Origin: CBDFGT01 sp965247225
GTDB taxonomy: Bacteria; Pseudomonadota; Alphaproteobacteria; Rhizobiales; Rhizobiaceae
Assembly: GCA_965247225.1 (NCBI GenBank)
Contig: CBDFGT010000027.1
Coordinates: 62,001-126,000, forward strand
Direction: 5' to 3'
DNA: 64,000 bases
Shown: positions 8,079 to 17,804 of the stretch, piece by piece
Numbering within the stretch: position 1 is the first letter of the stretch
How the letters are laid out: each line of letters opens with the position of its first letter
Program-made: the position numbers and the translations under genes
The notes under the pieces: generated by a model
The model's database searches: none
What the model saw: the letters and a program-made list of their open reading frames with translations, nothing else
Told to the model about the DNA's origin: nothing

Positions 8079-9401
8079 TTATCCTGCATTCGGGCGCTCG
8101 ATACGGATCACCTGTGGTTCGCTGAAAAGGTAACCCTCGTTGCGAATGGAATAGACCGCCTTGCGAACGGCGTCCTCCTGGGTAGCATGGGTCACCAGGA
8201 TAATGGTCTGTGGCGCATCGGCCTGCAAACTCCTGTTGGCCCTTTGTACAATCGATTCCAGCGAGATCCGGTTTTCCGCCATACGTGTTGCAATACTGGC
8301 AAAAACCCCTGCCCTGTCCACAACGCTGAGACGAATGAAATAACCGCCTTCATGACTCTGGATTTGGGCGCGCCTGTAGGGATCGAGCGCCTTGACCGGA
8401 CGCCCCAGAGCCGGTGCAGTTTGCGCACCCGGCTTGCTCTTGGCAATATCGGCAATATCCCCCATGACGGCCGAAGCCGTGGCATTGCCGCCGGCTCCTG
8501 GACCAACCATCAACAGCTCACCCAGCACATCGGATTCAATCGCCACGGCATTGGTCACGCCATCCACCTGGGCGATCACAGATTCCAGCGGAACCATGGT
8601 CGGGTGCACGCGCTGCTCGATGCCGGTCTCGGTTCTCTGGGCAACACCCAGAAGCTTGATCCGGTACCCCAGATCATTGGCCGCCCTGATATCCTCAATC
8701 GAAATATTGGAAATACCCTCCAGATAGATCTCGTCCGCTGCAATTTCGCAGCCAAAGGCCAGACTGGTGAGGATCGACAGCTTGTGGGCCGTATCATTGC
8801 CCTCAATGTCAAAGGCAGGATCAGCCTCCGCATAGCCAAGACGCTGTGCCTCTTTCAGGCAATCGGCAAAGCCCAGGCCTTCCCGCTCCATCTTCGTCAG
8901 GATATAATTGCAGGTACCGTTCATGATCCCGTAAATCCGGCTGACGGTGTTCCCGGTGAGCGATTCCCGCAATGCCTTGATAATCGGAATGCCACCGGCA
9001 ACGGCTGCCTCGAAATTCAGGATTGCGCCCTTGTCCTCCGCAAGGCCCGCCAGTTCCAGACCATGCTTTGCCAGCAGGGCCTTGTTGGCTGTCACCACAT
9101 GGAGACCACGGCCGAGCGCCGCCTTGACCGCCGCATAGGCCGGATCCCCGGCTCCGCCCATCAGCTCGACAAACACGTCAATATCAGCATGCCTTGCCAT
9201 TTCCGTTGCGTCGTCAAACCAGGCATAATGGCCAAGGGCAACACCCCGGTCCCTTGTCCTGTCGCGGGCAGAAACCGCAACAATCTTCAAAGGACGACCG
9301 CAGGACACGGCAAGCATGTTCTGGCGCGCTTCAAGAATTTTCACCAGCGAGGCACCCACTGTCCCCAAGCCTGCAATGCCAATTTTCAGGGCATCAGCCA
9401 T
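8079..9401 (-). CDS. hom: Homoserine dehydrogenase
   Basis: A 440-residue enzyme converting aspartate semialdehyde to homoserine with NAD(P)H, the branch point to threonine and methionine. The N-terminal Rossmann motif GIAGLGTVGASL is at about residue 7, the family signature GIMNGTCNYIL at about 170, and the catalytic-domain segment AEADPAFDIEGNDTAHKL follows. A C-terminal ACT domain (about residues 350-430) implies threonine feedback. Two ATGs are spaced as ATGCATATG after AGGA; the second (9401) has the better spacing. It lies downstream of an alaC-like gene on the same strand, with a dispersed repeat in the 128-bp gap. Confidence 0.96.
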   Translation of the reverse strand: MADALKIGIAGLGTVGASLVKILEARQNMLAVSCGRPLKIVAVSARDRTRDRGVALGHYAWFDDATEMARHADIDVFVELMGGAGDPAYAAVKAALGRGLHVVTANKALLAKHGLELAGLAEDKGAILNFEAAVAGGIPIIKALRESLTGNTVSRIYGIMNGTCNYILTKMEREGLGFADCLKEAQRLGYAEADPAFDIEGNDTAHKLSILTSLAFGCEIAADEIYLEGISNISIEDIRAANDLGYRIKLLGVAQRTETGIEQRVHPTMVPLESVIAQVDGVTNAVAIESDVLGELLMVGPGAGGNATASAVMGDIADIAKSKPGAQTAPALGRPVKALDPYRRAQIQSHEGGYFIRLSVVDRAGVFASIATRMAENRISLESIVQRANRSLQADAPQTIILVTHATQEDAVRKAVYSIRNEGYLFSEPQVIRIERPNAG

Positions 9402-9420
9402 ATGCATATCCTAACTCTCC

Positions 9421-9528
9421 AAAGCATGTCGCGCAAAAATGTGCAGCGGTTTTGCGATAACGACATGCGTAAAAACAAAAACCTAAAGCCCGGCAAGCGA
9501 ATCTGGAAGATCGCGACGCGCTTTAGCT
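9421..9528 (-). repeat. Dispersed intergenic palindromic repeat, copy 2 (inverted)
   Basis: This is the same element as at 7439-7562 but in opposite orientation: GCATGTCGCGCAAAAATGTG, then GCGATAACGACATGCGT, a conserved arm with GGCAAGCGAATCTGGAAGAT, and GCGACGCGCTTTA. It fills the gap between the aminotransferase stop and the hom start, so it would be transcribed with them. Confidence 0.8.
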
Positions 9529-9529
9529 A

Positions 9530-10750
9530 TCAACGATGGGCATTCAGCGAAACGACATTGTGCAATGTGGAATCTGCGCCCGACAGGAATTTCTTGATAT
9601 TGCGGGCAGCCTGGCGGATGCGATGTTCATTTTCCACCAGCGCAATACGCACATAATCATCGCCCAGTTCCCCAAACCCGATGCCCGGCGCAACGGCGAC
9701 ATCGGCCTTTTCCACCAGCAGCTTGGAAAATTCCAGCGATCCCAGATGCCTGAATTTTTCCGGTATCGGTGCCCAGGCAAACATCGAGGCAGCCGGTGGC
9801 GGCACCTCGAACCCGGCCTTGCCAAAGGCATCAACCATAACATCGCGGCGACGCTTGTAGATGGCGCGTGTTTCGGCAATGTCGGAACCATCGCCATTCA
9901 GCGCGTGGGTTGCCGCCACCTGAATGGGTGTAAACGCGCCATAATCCAGATAGGATTTCACCCGGGTCAGGGCCGCAATCAGCCGTTCATTGCCCACAGC
10001 AAAACCCATGCGCCAGCCGGGCATGGAGAATGTCTTGGACATGGATGTGAATTCAACCGTATTTTCCATCGCACCCGGCACCTGAAGAACAGAGGGCGGC
10101 GGATTGGCCTCGTCAAAATAGATTTCCGAATAGGCCAGATCCGAAAGGATCATGATGTCGTGCTTGCGCGCAAAGGCCACAACATCCCTGTAAAAATCAA
10201 GGCTGGCAACATGGGCCGTCGGATTGGACGGGTAATTGATGATCAGCGCAATGGGCTTGGGTATGGAATAGCGTACAGCCCGCTCCAGCGGCGCGAAAAA
10301 CGATTCGTCCGGCTCCACAGCCATCGAGCGGATAACGCCACCTGCCATCAAAAACCCGAAAGCATGAATTGGATAGGTCGGGTTCGGACACAGGATCACA
10401 TCGCCGGGCGCGGTAATGGCCTGCGCCATATTGGCAAAACCCTCTTTGGACCCGAGAGTTGCGACAATCTGCGTATCCGGATTGAGCTTCACGCCAAAAC
10501 GGCGGGCATAATAGGCAGCCTGTGCGCGCCGCAAGCCCGGTATGCCCCTGGAGGTAGAATACCGGTGGGTGCGGGGATCCTGAACAGCCTCGCACAGCTT
10601 GTCAACAATGGCCTGCGGTGTCGGCAGATCCGGATTGCCCATACCCAGATCAATAATATCGGCTCCACCGGCTCGTGCGCTGGCCTTCAAACGGTTGACC
10701 TGTTCGAAAACGTAAGGCGGCAGACGCCGCACCTTGTGAAACTCTTCCAT
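9530..10750 (-). CDS. alaC: AlaC-like PLP-dependent aminotransferase
   Basis: A 406-residue class I/II fold-type I aminotransferase of the AlaC / LL-diaminopimelate aminotransferase-like group, which makes alanine from pyruvate and glutamate. Visible marks are the N-terminal LPPYVF, DLGMGNPD, the PLP-contact region LIINYPSNPTAHVA (about 190), the Asp-x-x-Tyr DLAYSEIYFD, and the PLP-Schiff-base lysine in SMSKTFSMPGWRMGF (about 245). In related genomes this gene commonly stands next to hom, as here. Substrate choice is inferred from family and context, so the symbol is less certain than the fold. Confidence 0.88.
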   Translation of the reverse strand: MEEFHKVRRLPPYVFEQVNRLKASARAGGADIIDLGMGNPDLPTPQAIVDKLCEAVQDPRTHRYSTSRGIPGLRRAQAAYYARRFGVKLNPDTQIVATLGSKEGFANMAQAITAPGDVILCPNPTYPIHAFGFLMAGGVIRSMAVEPDESFFAPLERAVRYSIPKPIALIINYPSNPTAHVASLDFYRDVVAFARKHDIMILSDLAYSEIYFDEANPPPSVLQVPGAMENTVEFTSMSKTFSMPGWRMGFAVGNERLIAALTRVKSYLDYGAFTPIQVAATHALNGDGSDIAETRAIYKRRRDVMVDAFGKAGFEVPPPAASMFAWAPIPEKFRHLGSLEFSKLLVEKADVAVAPGIGFGELGDDYVRIALVENEHRIRQAARNIKKFLSGADSTLHNVVSLNAHR

Positions 10751-10925
10751 TTTTTGACCCCGACTGGAACCGATGATGTTAAAAACTGCAAGCCTGGTTC
10801 GTGATTTTCACCGCATCTCTCATACCCGGCTATGGCACCATGACGCTGGCCGTCCCCAAAAAGCGACACATCCTGCCCTTGGCGTGCGGTTACGCTTTGC
10901 TTGCAAAACACGTGAAACGCAAGCG

Positions 10926-11330
10926 CTATTTCTCAATTTCCTTCACAGTGTCACTGCCGTGATTGCGTGCAAGCGCCTGCAATTCGGCCATACGCCTTGT
11001 ATAGTCTGCCTCCCTGACACTGCCTGCCCGTTTGCGCGCGGCCAGGGCCGCCATCTGCCGCGCAATTCCCAGGGCTTCCTCATCACTCATTTGTGGACCC
11101 GCTGCCTTGAGCGGTCCTGAAAAGTCGGGGTAGCGCCCGCTCACGCTTGCACCGGCACCCGGAACAGGCGCTTGCGGAACGGTCGTATCCGTATCAATCA
11201 CAGCCACCGGCGCGACCGTTGCAAGCGTGGTCGATGTGCTGCCGCAACCGCTGACCAGGACACTGCACAGGCCGATGACAAAAATTCCACGCAGCCTCGT
11301 CTTGCAGTCGATGAATGTTGCAACTTTCAA
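10926..11330 (-). CDS. Small lipoprotein of unknown function
   Basis: The frame contains a bacterial lipoprotein signal: basic KTRLRG, hydrophobic IFVIGLCSVLV, then the lipobox VSGC. From a TTG at 11330, with GGAG nine bases upstream, the precursor is 134 residues and the mature part starts CGSTSTTLATVAPV, with a Pro/Thr/Val-rich linker and a helical C-terminal half (EEALGIARQMAALAARKRAG). The frame stays open to a TTG at 11465, which would put 45 non-signal residues before the signal and cover the phaC promoter, so the shorter form is preferred. It is divergent from phaC. Family not recognised. Confidence 0.6.
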   Translation of the reverse strand: MKVATFIDCKTRLRGIFVIGLCSVLVSGCGSTSTTLATVAPVAVIDTDTTVPQAPVPGAGASVSGRYPDFSGPLKAAGPQMSDEEALGIARQMAALAARKRAGSVREADYTRRMAELQALARNHGSDTVKEIEK

Positions 11331-11489
11331 CAGAAAATACTCCGAAGGCTCAATGGCTCTGGTCAATATCACGAATGCTCGCCTGCGATCGACAAGAGCA
11401 TGATGTCTCTTGTCATCATTCAACTTGTATTCTGAATATGACCCAATATACAAATCAAAAGACAAGATAAAGCGTGGAAGGTATGTCCC

Positions 11490-13316
11490 TTGACAGACGA
11501 GAAACCAGCCGGCAGTCCGTTTCCGGGCTTCGACCCCAAGTCCGTTGAGCCTTATATTGTCAAGGATCCCGAAGCCGTGGCACTGAATCTGGCACGGGCT
11601 CTGGAAAATCTCGGCAAGGCCGCATCCGCCTGGCTGGCACCGCGTGAACGTGGCGAAAAAATCGACACACTGGCAGACCCCGTTACCGACATGATCAAAA
11701 CCCTGTCAAAAGTTTCGGAATACTGGTTGTCAGACCCGAATCGCGCACTGGAAGCCCAGACCCTGTTGTTTGGCTCCTACCTTTCCCTGTGGTCGCGTTC
11801 CTTGCAACGGCTCAATCTGGATGAACCTGTAGCCCCGTCAAAGCCCGACAAGCGCTTTGCCGATTCAGACTGGGACAACAACCCGTTTTTCGACTTTCTG
11901 CGCCAGGCCTACCTTCTGACCAGTGACTGGGCAGACAGGCTGGTCAAGGACGCCGAACTTCTGGACGAACATACCCGTCACAAGGCAGCCTTTTATGTCA
12001 GGCAGATCACGGCGGCTATTTCGCCTGCCAACTTTGTGATGACGAACCCGCAGCTTTACAGGGAAACGATTGCCAGCAACGGTGCCAATCTGGTCAAGGG
12101 CATGGCGCTTCTGGCCGAAGATATCATTGCCGGAAAAGGCGATCTGCGCTTGCGCCAGACGGATCTTTCCAAGTTTGCGATCGGGCAGAATCTGGCCATG
12201 ACCCCTGGCAAGGTGATTGCGCAAAGTGACATATGCCAGATAATACAATATGATGCCGCAACAGACGAGGTTCTCGGGCGACCATTGCTGATCTGCCCGC
12301 CCTGGATCAACAAATTTTACATTCTTGATCTCAACCCGCAGAAATCCTTCATCAAATGGTGTGTCGATCAGGGCCACACAGTCTTTGTCATATCCTGGGT
12401 CAACCCGGATGAGCGTCATGCACAAAAGGACTGGGAATCTTATGTGCGCGAAGGTATCGACCTTGCACTGGACACAATCGAAAAATCCACAGGCGAACGG
12501 CAGGTCAACGCCATTGGGTATTGTGTAGGCGGGACTCTCCTCGCTGCGACACTGGCGCTCCACGCACAGGAAAAGGATGACCGGCTGGTCTCTGCCACAC
12601 TGTTTACCACCCAGGTGGACTTCACCTATGCCGGAGATCTGAAAGTCTTTGCAGATGACGACCAGATCCGCCTGATCGAAGATTCGATGAAAGCCACCGG
12701 CTATCTCGACGGCTCCAAAATGGCCATGGCGTTTAACATGCTCAGGGCCTCGGACCTGATCTGGCCCTATTTCGTCAACAATTATCTCAAGGGTCAGGAT
12801 CCGATACCCTTTGACCTGTTGTTCTGGAACTCGGACAGCACATGCATGCCTGCCGCCAATCATTCCTATTATCTGCGCAACTGCTATCTGGAAAACAATC
12901 TGACAAAGGGCACCATGGTTCTGGCAGGCAAAACCCTGTCGCTCGGTGATGTCACCATTCCCGTCTATAATCTTGCGGCCAGGGAAGATCATATTGCGCC
13001 TGCCAAATCGGTTTTTGTGGGCAGTCAATATTTCGGTGGCGATGTGACCTATGTCCTGAGCGGCTCAGGCCATATTGCCGGTGTCATCAATCCCCCGGAC
13101 AAACAGAAATACCAGTACTGGACCGGTGAGGCCCCCGCTGGCCGGTTTGAAGACTGGGTTGCATTGGCCCATGAGACCCCGGGATCGTGGTGGCCGCACT
13201 GGCATGCCTGGATAGAGCAGCAGGACAATCGCCGCGTCCCCGCCCGCAAACCCGGAGGAGACACGCTCATCCCCATAGAGGAAGCTCCCGGCTCCTATGT
13301 GCGCGTGAGGGTTTAA
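11490..13316 (+). CDS. phaC: Class I poly(3-hydroxyalkanoate) synthase PhaC
   Basis: A 608-residue polymerase that joins (R)-3-hydroxyacyl-CoA into PHA storage granules. The PhaC N-terminal domain covers about residues 100-270. The alpha/beta-hydrolase core has the lipase-like box GYCVGG with nucleophile Cys345, the catalytic Asp in AREDHIAP and the His in GSGHIAG. The single-subunit length fits class I. The start is TTG at 11490 (TTGACAGACG), behind GGAAGG; the nearer ATG at 11483 is in another frame that stops soon. No phaA/phaB or phasin gene is adjacent. Divergent neighbour: a lipoprotein gene. Confidence 0.95.
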   Translation: MTDEKPAGSPFPGFDPKSVEPYIVKDPEAVALNLARALENLGKAASAWLAPRERGEKIDTLADPVTDMIKTLSKVSEYWLSDPNRALEAQTLLFGSYLSLWSRSLQRLNLDEPVAPSKPDKRFADSDWDNNPFFDFLRQAYLLTSDWADRLVKDAELLDEHTRHKAAFYVRQITAAISPANFVMTNPQLYRETIASNGANLVKGMALLAEDIIAGKGDLRLRQTDLSKFAIGQNLAMTPGKVIAQSDICQIIQYDAATDEVLGRPLLICPPWINKFYILDLNPQKSFIKWCVDQGHTVFVISWVNPDERHAQKDWESYVREGIDLALDTIEKSTGERQVNAIGYCVGGTLLAATLALHAQEKDDRLVSATLFTTQVDFTYAGDLKVFADDDQIRLIEDSMKATGYLDGSKMAMAFNMLRASDLIWPYFVNNYLKGQDPIPFDLLFWNSDSTCMPAANHSYYLRNCYLENNLTKGTMVLAGKTLSLGDVTIPVYNLAAREDHIAPAKSVFVGSQYFGGDVTYVLSGSGHIAGVINPPDKQKYQYWTGEAPAGRFEDWVALAHETPGSWWPHWHAWIEQQDNRRVPARKPGGDTLIPIEEAPGSYVRVRV

Positions 13317-13487
13317 CCGTAACCCTTGCGAAACCGCCATTTTGCAAAGGGCGGTCTGCAGCCGGAACATGTCCTGCAAGGATTGCAGCAATGCGAAATC
13401 GGGATGATTTCCGCAACCCGGCTTGATACCGGCATGCGAACCCTGCATAGTTCTCAAAAAACCTTCCAAGATTCTGAAAGCACGGAC

Positions 13488-14309
13488 ATGGTCAACTATA
13501 TCAACGCCGAAACTGCCCCCCTCAAGAATACCGGAGCTATCAGGCTCTATGGTTCTGAAGGCTTTGAAGGCATGCGCAAAGCCTGTCAGTTGACCGCAAG
13601 GTGCCTGGATGCGCTCACTGCGCTTGTGCAGCCAGGCGTGGCGACAGATGTGATAGACCGTTTCGTGTTTGAATTCGGCATGGACAACAATGCACTGCCT
13701 GCAACGCTCAATTATCGCGGCTACAAAAAATCCTGCTGCACATCGCTCAACCATGTGGTCTGCCATGGCATTCCGGATGCAAAACCCATGCGGGACGGCG
13801 ACATTGTCAATATTGATGTCACCTATGTCCTTGATGGATGGCATGGTGATTCCAGCCGCATGTATCCGGTTGGTGATGTCAAGCGTGCCGGTATGCGGCT
13901 GCTGGAAGTAACCCACGAGAGTTTGATGCTGGGCATCAAGGCTGTGCGCCCTGGCGCACGCACCGGTGCCATCGGTGAAGCCATCCAGACCTATGCCGAA
14001 GCAGAGCGCTGCTCTGTTGTGCGCGATTTTTGCGGCCACGGTGTTGGTCAACTGTTCCATGACACACCCAATATCCTGCATTACGGGCGTGCCAATGAAG
14101 GCCCGGAAATGCGCGAGGGGATGATCTTCACCATCGAGCCGATGATCAATCTGGGGCGTCCGCATGTCAAGGTTCTGGCAGACGGCTGGACTGCGGTTAC
14201 CAGAGACCGCTCTCTTTCGGCCCAGTACGAACATACGGTTGGCGTGACGTCAACAGGCTGCGAAATCTTCACCCTGTCTCCGGCAGGATTGGACCACCCG
14301 GGGTTTTAA
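13488..14309 (+). CDS. map: Methionine aminopeptidase, type I
   Basis: Removes the initiator methionine from nascent proteins. From ATG 13488 it is 273 residues, beginning MVNYINAETAPLKNTGAIRL, the usual rhizobial start; the open frame extends 54 codons further upstream without family resemblance. Metal ligands are visible: two Asp in VNIDVTYVLDGWHGDSSRMY, His in FCGHGVGQLFH, Glu in IFTIEPMI and Glu in SAQYEHTVGV. It stands between phaC and radC on the same strand, with radC 22 bases downstream, suggesting map-radC co-transcription. Confidence 0.95.
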   Translation: MVNYINAETAPLKNTGAIRLYGSEGFEGMRKACQLTARCLDALTALVQPGVATDVIDRFVFEFGMDNNALPATLNYRGYKKSCCTSLNHVVCHGIPDAKPMRDGDIVNIDVTYVLDGWHGDSSRMYPVGDVKRAGMRLLEVTHESLMLGIKAVRPGARTGAIGEAIQTYAEAERCSVVRDFCGHGVGQLFHDTPNILHYGRANEGPEMREGMIFTIEPMINLGRPHVKVLADGWTAVTRDRSLSAQYEHTVGVTSTGCEIFTLSPAGLDHPGF

Positions 14310-14330
14310 GGCAATCAAGAACGGGCATCG

Positions 14331-15134
14331 ATGACAAAACCCAGCAAACCGGATCTGGAAATCGAACTGGAAGCAGACGAGCGCGGCTTCTTTTCCGAGC
14401 AGCCTGTGAAAGAAATACCGACCCGCAAGAAGCAGGGGTCAGGCACACCACAGGCGGAAACGCCTGCCCATTACCATGGCCACCGGGATCGCCTGCGCAG
14501 ACGTTTCTCCGATAATGGTGACACAGCGCTGGCCGATTATGAACTTCTGGAACTTCTGCTGTTCCGCCTCATTCCCAGACGGGATACGAAACCGGTCGCA
14601 AAAGCGCTGCTGGACCGGTTTGGAACGCTTGCAGGCGTGTTTGGTGCCTCTCCTGCATTGCTTCAGGAGGTCAAGGGCATTGGCGAACTGGTGGCGGTGG
14701 ATTTGAAGCTGATTGCGGTCATTGCCCACCGCATGCTGAAAAGCGACCTCAAGGGCAAAGAAATCCTGGCCTCATGGTCATCCGTGATTGAATATTGCCA
14801 GGCCGCCATGGCCTTTGAAACACGGGAGCAATTCCGCATCCTGTTTCTCGACAAGCGGAACGCCCTGATTGCCGATGAGGTCCAGCAGCGCGGCACAGTT
14901 GACCATACGCCGGTCTATCCGCGTGAAGTCGTCAAGCGGGCACTGGAACTGTCTGCAACCGCCATTATTCTCGTCCACAATCATCCAAGCGGAGACCCTA
15001 CCCCGTCCCGTGCGGATATCGAGATGACCAAAACCATTATCGATACCGCAAAACCGCTGGGCATAACCGTGCATGACCATATCATCATCGGCAAGCAGGG
15101 CCATGCCAGCCTCAAGGGCCTGAGGCTGATCTGA
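14331..15134 (+). CDS. radC: RadC-family JAB-domain protein
   Basis: A 267-residue protein with an N-terminal helix-hairpin-helix-like region (LLQEVKGIGELVAVDLKLI, about residues 110-130) and a C-terminal JAB/MPN metalloprotease-like domain with the JAMM motif VHNHPSGDPTPSRAD (about 218-232). The family is named for a supposed DNA-repair role that has not held up; the function is unsettled. The first 60 residues are charged and not conserved. It is 22 bases after map and convergent with an unknown secreted protein gene. Confidence 0.93.
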   Translation: MTKPSKPDLEIELEADERGFFSEQPVKEIPTRKKQGSGTPQAETPAHYHGHRDRLRRRFSDNGDTALADYELLELLLFRLIPRRDTKPVAKALLDRFGTLAGVFGASPALLQEVKGIGELVAVDLKLIAVIAHRMLKSDLKGKEILASWSSVIEYCQAAMAFETREQFRILFLDKRNALIADEVQQRGTVDHTPVYPREVVKRALELSATAIILVHNHPSGDPTPSRADIEMTKTIIDTAKPLGITVHDHIIIGKQGHASLKGLRLI

Positions 15135-15140
15135 TGCGCG

Positions 15141-15839
15141 TCACTGCTGGTCCATATATTGCTGTTCGTCCGTAACGATTTTGTAGGTCAGGATGTTGCC
15201 GCGCGGCAAATACATCAGCGTCAGGGTGTCGGCTGTAAGAGAATCAATGGTATAGCAATATTCGGTTCCATCTTTCGATGTCTTCACAAGAAACGGTCCT
15301 TCACCACCCGGAGCTGAATCCGCACAGCTCTGCGGGAAGGAAACCTGCCCCTGATCCACCGCATCGCCACTGTAATAATCGAAATACGCGGCTCCGGAAA
15401 ACCGCATTGTGCTCTGGTCATCCTCTGTTGATTTCCACAAGCCCGACAATCGGGATTGCTGAAACTCTGCAGATGCCGGATCGAGCATGATCAGTTGCAC
15501 ATGACTGACACTGATATTCAGAGAAACATCCCCATGCGCGATCATGGTTCCATCAACGGCAACCTTGCTGTTGGCATCCGTTGAAAGCAGCATATCCCTT
15601 GCATCCGGCGGTGTACGGTCATCCAGAATCAGGGAATAAAGATAACCGTCATCGCCTGCAACATCACAGATATCCATACCGGAATCAGCATGACAACCCT
15701 TCAGGAAACCACGCACTGAAACCGGTTGCCCATCCTCGATCATCTGCGCGTCCTGCGCAGCCGCAGACAGAAATGAACACAAAAAAACATACGACGCAGC
15801 CGCAACGCGGCGCGACACCCAAAACAGACGATTTTCCAC
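15141..15839 (-). CDS. Secreted protein of unknown function
   Basis: About 232 residues. From a GTG at 15839, six bases after GGGAGGA, the product begins with a signal peptide: basic NRLFWVSRRV, hydrophobic AASYVFLCSFLSAAA, cleavage near AAAQDAQ. The mature part has paired cysteines (GCHADSGMDICD, and single Cys in FPQSCADS and TEYCYT) and is beta-rich by appearance, including a SGLWKSTEDD segment resembling a small lipocalin-like opening. The frame is open 33 codons further upstream but lacks a ribosome site there. I do not recognise the family. Export is supported; function is not. Confidence 0.7.
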   Translation of the reverse strand: MENRLFWVSRRVAAASYVFLCSFLSAAAQDAQMIEDGQPVSVRGFLKGCHADSGMDICDVAGDDGYLYSLILDDRTPPDARDMLLSTDANSKVAVDGTMIAHGDVSLNISVSHVQLIMLDPASAEFQQSRLSGLWKSTEDDQSTMRFSGAAYFDYYSGDAVDQGQVSFPQSCADSAPGGEGPFLVKTSKDGTEYCYTIDSLTADTLTLMYLPRGNILTYKIVTDEQQYMDQQ

Positions 15840-16245
15840 AAAATTCCTCCCGGACTGATCTTTCAGAATTGCCAGTTTTCCAGCGCAAAGACAAGTAGCA
15901 GAGCACAACCGAACCGGGCGATATGTGTGCCGGGTCACACATCCCCTGCAACACTACAGCCCTCTCCTGAGCACTGCCGCCGAGGCATGCTGGCACCGGA
16001 TCAGTCCGGCACAAAGTTTGCTTCTTTCATTCGTTGGCCATGATTGGAAAAGACAGCAATTGGAGAATCGGATTGGCATATGTAATGTCTGGAGCCAGTG
16101 AGCTTCTGGTGTACCTGAAACCAATGATGTCACATATTTACATGATTGTCGTATCCCCATGTTACCCGTTGGGCCAACGCAGCCGGTCCCGCCCGCTCGC
16201 CCGCAGTCCAAGCCCTTGAAAAAACAGAAAGCCTGAGGCCTGTTG
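15840..16245. other. Intergenic region between divergent secreted-protein gene and sthA
   Basis: About 400 bases with promoters expected for both neighbours. No frame has a ribosome site and family resemblance, no tRNA or strong hairpin was found, and no dispersed repeat occurs here. Confidence 0.4.
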
Positions 16246-17667
16246 ATGTATCAATATGATCTTGTTGTTGTAGGTAGCGGCCCTGCCGGCCGTCGCGGTG
16301 CCATTCAGGGCGCAAAGCTCGGAAAGCGCGTTCTCGTGGTCGAGCGTGGCAAGCGCGTGGGCGGGGTCTCGGTCCATACCGGAACAATCCCCTCCAAGAC
16401 CTTGCGGGAAACCGCGCTGAACCTGACAGGATACCGGGAACGCGGGTTTTACGGTCGTTCCTACCGGGTCAAGCAGGAAATCAGCGCCGAAGACCTGCGT
16501 CGTCGCCTGCTGATCACGCTCGATCACGAAGTCGAGGTGCTGGAACATCAGTTCGCCAGAAACCGCGTTCAGCACATGCGCGGTGCCGCCCGATTTGTGG
16601 ATATACATACACTGGAAATAGAAAGGGAAGACGGCGACACCCTGCGCGTGAGCGCCGACAAAATCCTCCTGACAGTCGGCACCAGGCCATTCAGGCCGTC
16701 CTACATTCCGTTCGACGGCAAGTCTGTCCTGGACAGCGACGAAATTCTGGAAATCAACGATGTCCCGCGCTCGATGGCTGTCATCGGTGCCGGCGTTATC
16801 GGCATAGAATATGCCACAATTTTCAGCGCACTCGATACAGCTGTGACCGTGATCGAACCACGCCACACAATGCTGGACTTTATCGACAAGGAAATTGTCG
16901 AGGACTTTTGCTATCAGTTGCGCGACCGGAACATGAAGCTGTTGCTGGGGCAGACCGCAGACAAGGTTGAAAAGGACGATAACGGCAAGTGTCGTATCAC
17001 CTTGCAGAACGGTCGCGTCATTATCACGGATATGGTGCTGTTTGCAGCCGGTCGCCTGGGGTCAACGGACACGCTCAATCTGGAAGCCTGCGGCCTGACA
17101 GCCGACAATCGCGGACGTCTCAAGATCAATGCCGAAACCTTCCAGACCGATGTTCCCAACATCTATGCGGCAGGTGATGTGGTCGGTTTTCCCAGCCTCG
17201 CCTCCACATCGATGGAACAGGGGCGCCTTGCAGCCCGCCATGCCATGGGTGCAAGCGCGGGCGAGCCACCGATTTTCTTCCCCTATGGCATCTATGCCGT
17301 GCCGGAAATTTCCACCTGCGGCTTCACCGAGGAAGAGGTCAAACAGCGCAACATTCCTTATGAATGCGGCATTGCACGCTTTCGCGAAACCTCGCGCGGC
17401 CACATCATGGGCCTCGACCACGGTCTGTTAAAAATGATTTTTTCGCTCAAGACCCGCCGTCTTCTGGGCGTTCACATTGTTGGCGAAGGCGCAACAGAAC
17501 TGGTTCATATCGGTCAGGCCGTCCTCAACCTGAAAGGAACGGTTGAATATTTCGTCCAGAATACATTCAACTATCCAACCCTTGCCGAAGCCTACAAGAT
17601 CGCCGGTCTCGACGCCTGGAACCGTATGGGTGAGATCAAGAAGGAAGCGACGGCAAAACAGTCATGA
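16246..17667 (+). CDS. sthA: Soluble pyridine nucleotide transhydrogenase (SthA)
   Basis: A 473-residue FAD flavoprotein moving hydride between NADPH and NAD+. The FAD-binding motif VVVGSGPAGRRGA is at the N-terminus, a second dinucleotide fold IGAGVIGIEYATIF at about 180, and the FAD-contact motif NIYAAGDVVG at about 305. It belongs to the disulfide oxidoreductase superfamily, but the redox cysteine pair is absent (GGVSVHTGTIPSKTLRE replaces the CxxxxC region), as expected for SthA and not for lipoamide dehydrogenase. The start is ATG 16246, with GAGG eight bases upstream. A bidirectional terminator separates it from tig. Confidence 0.93.
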   Translation: MYQYDLVVVGSGPAGRRGAIQGAKLGKRVLVVERGKRVGGVSVHTGTIPSKTLRETALNLTGYRERGFYGRSYRVKQEISAEDLRRRLLITLDHEVEVLEHQFARNRVQHMRGAARFVDIHTLEIEREDGDTLRVSADKILLTVGTRPFRPSYIPFDGKSVLDSDEILEINDVPRSMAVIGAGVIGIEYATIFSALDTAVTVIEPRHTMLDFIDKEIVEDFCYQLRDRNMKLLLGQTADKVEKDDNGKCRITLQNGRVIITDMVLFAAGRLGSTDTLNLEACGLTADNRGRLKINAETFQTDVPNIYAAGDVVGFPSLASTSMEQGRLAARHAMGASAGEPPIFFPYGIYAVPEISTCGFTEEEVKQRNIPYECGIARFRETSRGHIMGLDHGLLKMIFSLKTRRLLGVHIVGEGATELVHIGQAVLNLKGTVEYFVQNTFNYPTLAEAYKIAGLDAWNRMGEIKKEATAKQS

Positions 17668-17720
17668 CAGCGAATACGGCCTGCCGTCCATTTGCAGAAC
17701 CGTCCATGACCGATAAAGCA

Positions 17721-17752
17721 AAACCGCCCGCCATTTTCATCGCGGGCGGTTT
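17721..17752. terminator. Bidirectional rho-independent terminator between sthA and tig
   Basis: AAACCGCCCG (17721-17730) pairs with CGGGCGGTTT (17743-17752) around a 12-base loop. A runs on one side and T runs on the other let it serve both convergent genes. Confidence 0.85.
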
Positions 17753-17804
17753 TGTCTGTGATTTCAGCAAAAGGCAGCCGCCTGCCCTATCCGGAGAGAG
17801 CAGA

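Noticed and set aside
11331..11465. Longer start for the lipoprotein upstream of phaC
   Set aside because: It would place 45 charged residues before the lipoprotein signal and cover the only space for the phaC promoter; its start would also be a TTG.
16246..17667. Dihydrolipoamide dehydrogenase or glutathione reductase instead of SthA
   Set aside because: The active-site cysteine pair after the FAD motif is missing, which fits the soluble transhydrogenase and excludes disulfide reductases.
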